Assembly: GCF_012927205.1 (NCBI RefSeq)
Contig: NZ_JABBGC010000004.1
Coordinates: 62,001 to 126,000 of the forward strand
Length of the DNA: 64,000 nucleotides
Origin: Chitinophaga fulva
GTDB lineage: Bacteria > Bacteroidota > Bacteroidia > Chitinophagales > Chitinophagaceae
Direction of reading: 5' to 3'
Below are positions 61,376 through 64,000 of the stretch, one piece after another. The notes beneath the pieces were generated by a model. It was not told the DNA's origin. It worked only from the letters and a program-made list of their open reading frames with translations, and ran no database searches. A program made the position numbers and the translations under genes. The stretch's first letter is position 1, and each line of letters starts with the position of its first letter.

Positions 61376-63853
61376 ATGAAAAGAACAGGATTTTGGTGGA
61401 TGTTATGGTGTCTGTTGTCCGGCAGTTATTTTTGTCAGGCGCAACAATCAACCCGCCTTACCCAACACTGGGAATATCTCCGGGGAGACCTTGGTGGTAT
61501 CTGGGAAGCTGTAAGGCCCGTTGCAGACGGTAGCCCGGAGTCAGTGCCCCTGTGGCAACCGGTAACCCTTCCACACTGCTTCAACGCTGCCGACGCCGTA
61601 AGCCCGGAAGAAAACTACTATGAAGGCCCCGGCTGGTACCGCTCCCTGCTGGATGTTAAAAATCCCTATACCGACGGCCGTACCTTGCTGCATTTTGAAG
61701 GCGCCGGACAAAAAACAGCGGTATACATATACACTACCAAAGTAGCCACTCATACTGGCGGCTACGATGAATGGACTGCTGATATCACCGAAGCGGTACG
61801 GCAGTTCCTGCAATCACCGGAAGCCAAACGGTTTAAAGGAAAAGTACCAGTATCTATCCGTTGCGACAACACCCGCGATCTGGAAATGATCCCTTCAGAC
61901 ATGTCAGACTTTAATGTATACGGTGGCTTATACCGATACGTTAATCTCGTATATGCGCCGGCGTTATCCTTTGAAACATTGCATATACAGGCCGTTACAG
62001 ACGCCGCCGGCAGCAACGGTACATTGACTATCAGCGCGGCATTCCGTAATCCCGGCCATATCAGCCGCGGCGCGCTGGAATTACGGATACTCGATCCGCA
62101 AAATAAAGTCGTAAAAGAAATCCGCCAGGACATTGATATATCATCCGGTGAACAACAACTGGCAGGCATCTCCCTGAAAAAGCCCGTGTTATGGTCACCT
62201 GACCAGCCGCGCCTGTACACAGTGGAAGCCCGCCTCACGTCCGCTGCGGGCACCACCGAATGGAGAGATCATACCGGCTTCCGCCACTTTGAATTTGTGA
62301 TACAGGGCCCTTTCCTGCTCAACGGTAAACGGCTGCTCCTGCAAGGTACACACCGCCATGAAGACCATGCCGGCGTTGCGGCGGCCATGACAGAAGACAT
62401 GATACGGAAAGAAATGCTGCTCATTAAAAACATGGGCGCCAATTTCATCCGCCTTGGGCACTATCAGCAATCCCGGATTGTATTGCAACTATGTGACAGC
62501 CTCGGTATCCTCGTATGGGAGGAAATTCCCTGGTGCAGAGGCGGCCTTGGCGGCGATGTCTACAAAGAGCAGGCACGCAGGATGCTCACCAATATGATCA
62601 GCCAGCATCGTAACCACCCGGCGGTCATCCTCTGGGGACTGGGCAATGAAAACGACTGGCCCGGCGATTTCCCTGAATTCGACAAAGAAAAAATCCGTGC
62701 GTTCATGTCGGAACTGAATGTCAGGGCGCATCAGCAGGATAGCACCCGCAAAACCACCATCCGGCGCTGCGACTTCTGTAAAGATATCGTGGACGTATAC
62801 TCGCCCTCCATCTGGGCCGGCTGGTACCGCGGCCGCTATACGGAATACAAATCCGAAAGCCTGAAAGAAATTGCCCGCGTACCCCGCTTCTTCCACGCTG
62901 AATGGGGCGCCGATAGTCATCAGGGCCGCTTTGCGGAAGAACCGGAGCAGTTCATCAAACAAATTGCTACCGGCAAAGGCGCTGATGAACGCACCGGTGA
63001 TTTTGCGCTCACCGGCGGTAATGCCAGAGCATCTAAAGATGGCGACTGGTCTGAGTCCTATGCGGTAAATCTCGTGGATTGGCACCTGAAAGAACAGGAG
63101 ACCATGCCTCAACTGACCGGCACGGCATACTGGGTATTTAAAGATTTTTCCACACCACTGCGGCCGGAAAACCCTGTGCCTTATGTTAATCAGAAAGGCA
63201 TTGTGGCCCGTGACCTCACCCCTAAGGAAATATACTACGTGTTCCAATCGTACTGGACCAAAACACCCATGGCACACATCTACGGCCACGGTTGGCCTGT
63301 ACGCTGGGGCAGAGAAGGAGAAGCCAAAGAGATACGTGTGTATTCCAATTGCACCGAAGCAGAGCTGTTTGTAAATGGTCAAAGCGTTGGCGTTAAAAAA
63401 CGCAGCAGCCAGGATTTTCCCGCTGCAGGCCTGCGCTGGCTGGTGCCATTACAAACCGGCGACAACCAGGTAAAAGTGGTGGCCCGTCAGGGTAAAGAAA
63501 GCGTTACTGATGAACTCAACTGGCAATACCAGACTGCTGCGTGGTCCAAACCTGTAAGACTGATACTGGAAGAGGATAAATCCTTTACCGGCAACGATCT
63601 CCGTAAGGTGTGCGTAAAAGCCGTTGATGAAAAAGGTGTGCTGTGCCTCGATGCGGCCAACGAGATCACTTTCTCACAGGCAGGAGATGGTCAGCTGATC
63701 ATCGATCAGGGTACAGCCAGTGGCTCCCGCAAAGTACAGCTGGCTAACGGGCAAGGCTGTATTTTCCTGCGTACCAACCATCACGGCGGCACGGCAGTAG
63801 TAGCTGCTACCGCTAAAGGGATGACCTCCGGCATCACTACCATTACCTATTAA
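61376..63853 (+). CDS. Beta-galactosidase-like enzyme, GH2
   Basis: The 825-residue exported product has a signal peptide (ending CQAQ), a sugar-binding domain (about 25-200; YYEGPGWYRSLLDVK), an immunoglobulin-like domain (about 205-305), a catalytic barrel (about 306-600) and C-terminal beta domains of DUF4982 type (WPVRWGREGEAKEIRVYSNC). The acid/base glutamate is in ILWGLGNEND and the nucleophile glutamate in FFHAEWGAD. Beta-galactosidase is likely, but other GH2 activities cannot be excluded. It is followed after 23 bp by a GH95 start, so they form an operon. Confidence 0.92.
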   Translation: MKRTGFWWMLWCLLSGSYFCQAQQSTRLTQHWEYLRGDLGGIWEAVRPVADGSPESVPLWQPVTLPHCFNAADAVSPEENYYEGPGWYRSLLDVKNPYTDGRTLLHFEGAGQKTAVYIYTTKVATHTGGYDEWTADITEAVRQFLQSPEAKRFKGKVPVSIRCDNTRDLEMIPSDMSDFNVYGGLYRYVNLVYAPALSFETLHIQAVTDAAGSNGTLTISAAFRNPGHISRGALELRILDPQNKVVKEIRQDIDISSGEQQLAGISLKKPVLWSPDQPRLYTVEARLTSAAGTTEWRDHTGFRHFEFVIQGPFLLNGKRLLLQGTHRHEDHAGVAAAMTEDMIRKEMLLIKNMGANFIRLGHYQQSRIVLQLCDSLGILVWEEIPWCRGGLGGDVYKEQARRMLTNMISQHRNHPAVILWGLGNENDWPGDFPEFDKEKIRAFMSELNVRAHQQDSTRKTTIRRCDFCKDIVDVYSPSIWAGWYRGRYTEYKSESLKEIARVPRFFHAEWGADSHQGRFAEEPEQFIKQIATGKGADERTGDFALTGGNARASKDGDWSESYAVNLVDWHLKEQETMPQLTGTAYWVFKDFSTPLRPENPVPYVNQKGIVARDLTPKEIYYVFQSYWTKTPMAHIYGHGWPVRWGREGEAKEIRVYSNCTEAELFVNGQSVGVKKRSSQDFPAAGLRWLVPLQTGDNQVKVVARQGKESVTDELNWQYQTAAWSKPVRLILEEDKSFTGNDLRKVCVKAVDEKGVLCLDAANEITFSQAGDGQLIIDQGTASGSRKVQLANGQGCIFLRTNHHGGTAVVAATAKGMTSGITTITY

Positions 63854-63876
63854 CTGTACTCAAACACGATGTGCTC

Positions 63877-64000
63877 ATGAAAAAACTTTTTACCGGAATT
63901 GGCCTGCTGATTTTTTCGTGGCAGGCAAATGCCGCCACCCCGGCCGATTCCCTGCTGAAGCTCTGGTACAAACAACCTGCCCGGCAATGGGTGGAAGCGC
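63877..64000 (+). CDS. Alpha-L-fucosidase, GH95 (3' partial)
   Basis: The frame from ATG 63877 runs off the end of the window. The first ~20 residues form a signal peptide (ending ANAA). Then comes LKLWYKQPARQWVEA, which matches the first conserved segment of GH95 fucosidases (usually followed by LPVGNGRLGAM). It lies 23 bp after the GH2 gene. The call rests on a short segment, but its motif and context fit. Confidence 0.75.
   Translation, partial: MKKLFTGIGLLIFSWQANAATPADSLLKLWYKQPARQWVEA

Overview
The window looks like chromosome of a Bacteroidota bacterium, most likely a Chitinophaga-type member of the Chitinophagaceae. The evidence is a SusC/SusD pair, TonB with a Bacteroidota-style N-terminus, a type IX secretion (T9SS) C-terminal signal, promoters of the form TTTG-N19-TAnnTTTG, many signal-peptide glycosidases (GH2, GH20, two GH29, GH95), and little use of Shine-Dalgarno sequences. 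I see no tRNA, rRNA, CRISPR array, phage or insertion sequence.

Layout. 1-3.2 kb: end of a TPM-domain membrane protein, a DUF6515 secreted protein and an ADP-ribosylglycohydrolase. 3.2-4.37 kb: gene-free, with six short hairpins whose stems vary but whose loops are conserved, then a terminator. 4.4-9.5 kb: aldo/keto reductase, DJ-1/PfpI protein, fatty acid desaturase, LpxL-type acyltransferase, peptidoglycan amidase and a small secreted protein. 9.7-14.6 kb: SusC/SusD operon with a clear promoter. 14.6-15.7 kb: DUF433 antitoxin beside the stump of its toxin, and a lipoprotein. 15.7-21.5 kb (minus strand): LutABC lactate oxidation genes, an atypical SDR, an HGSNAT-like membrane acyltransferase and a YitT protein. 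21.5-27.3 kb: PstS-like binding protein, AraC remnant, TonB, PEP carboxylase. 27.4-31.2 kb: the oxidative pentose phosphate set gnd-zwf-pgl. 31.4-41.4 kb: amidohydrolase, glutamate-synthase-like protein, GH20 hexosaminidase, DUF5916 outer-membrane protein, thioredoxin-like protein, small HTH protein. 41.8-51.3 kb: LytTR protein, then a minus-strand run with VirJ-domain hydrolase and MprF (a Lys-PG pair), three secreted fibre/T9SS proteins, UspA and TetR. 51.3-53.8 kb: 2.5 kb without genes, containing a DnaA-box cluster, an 11-bp minisatellite and two degenerate repeat arrays. 53.8-64 kb (plus strand): a fucose-centred glycan degradation cluster (GH29, a GH36-like protein, GH29, LuxR regulator, GH2, start of GH95).

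The most notable region is the gene desert near 52 kb. Every gene for about 9 kb to its left is on the minus strand and every gene for 10 kb to its right is on the plus strand. With the DnaA boxes this makes it a good candidate for the chromosomal replication origin. The second is the 3.7-4.3 kb hairpin array. Read on the minus strand, five of its six loops are GNRA tetraloops on covarying stems, which suggests a structured RNA I do not recognise.
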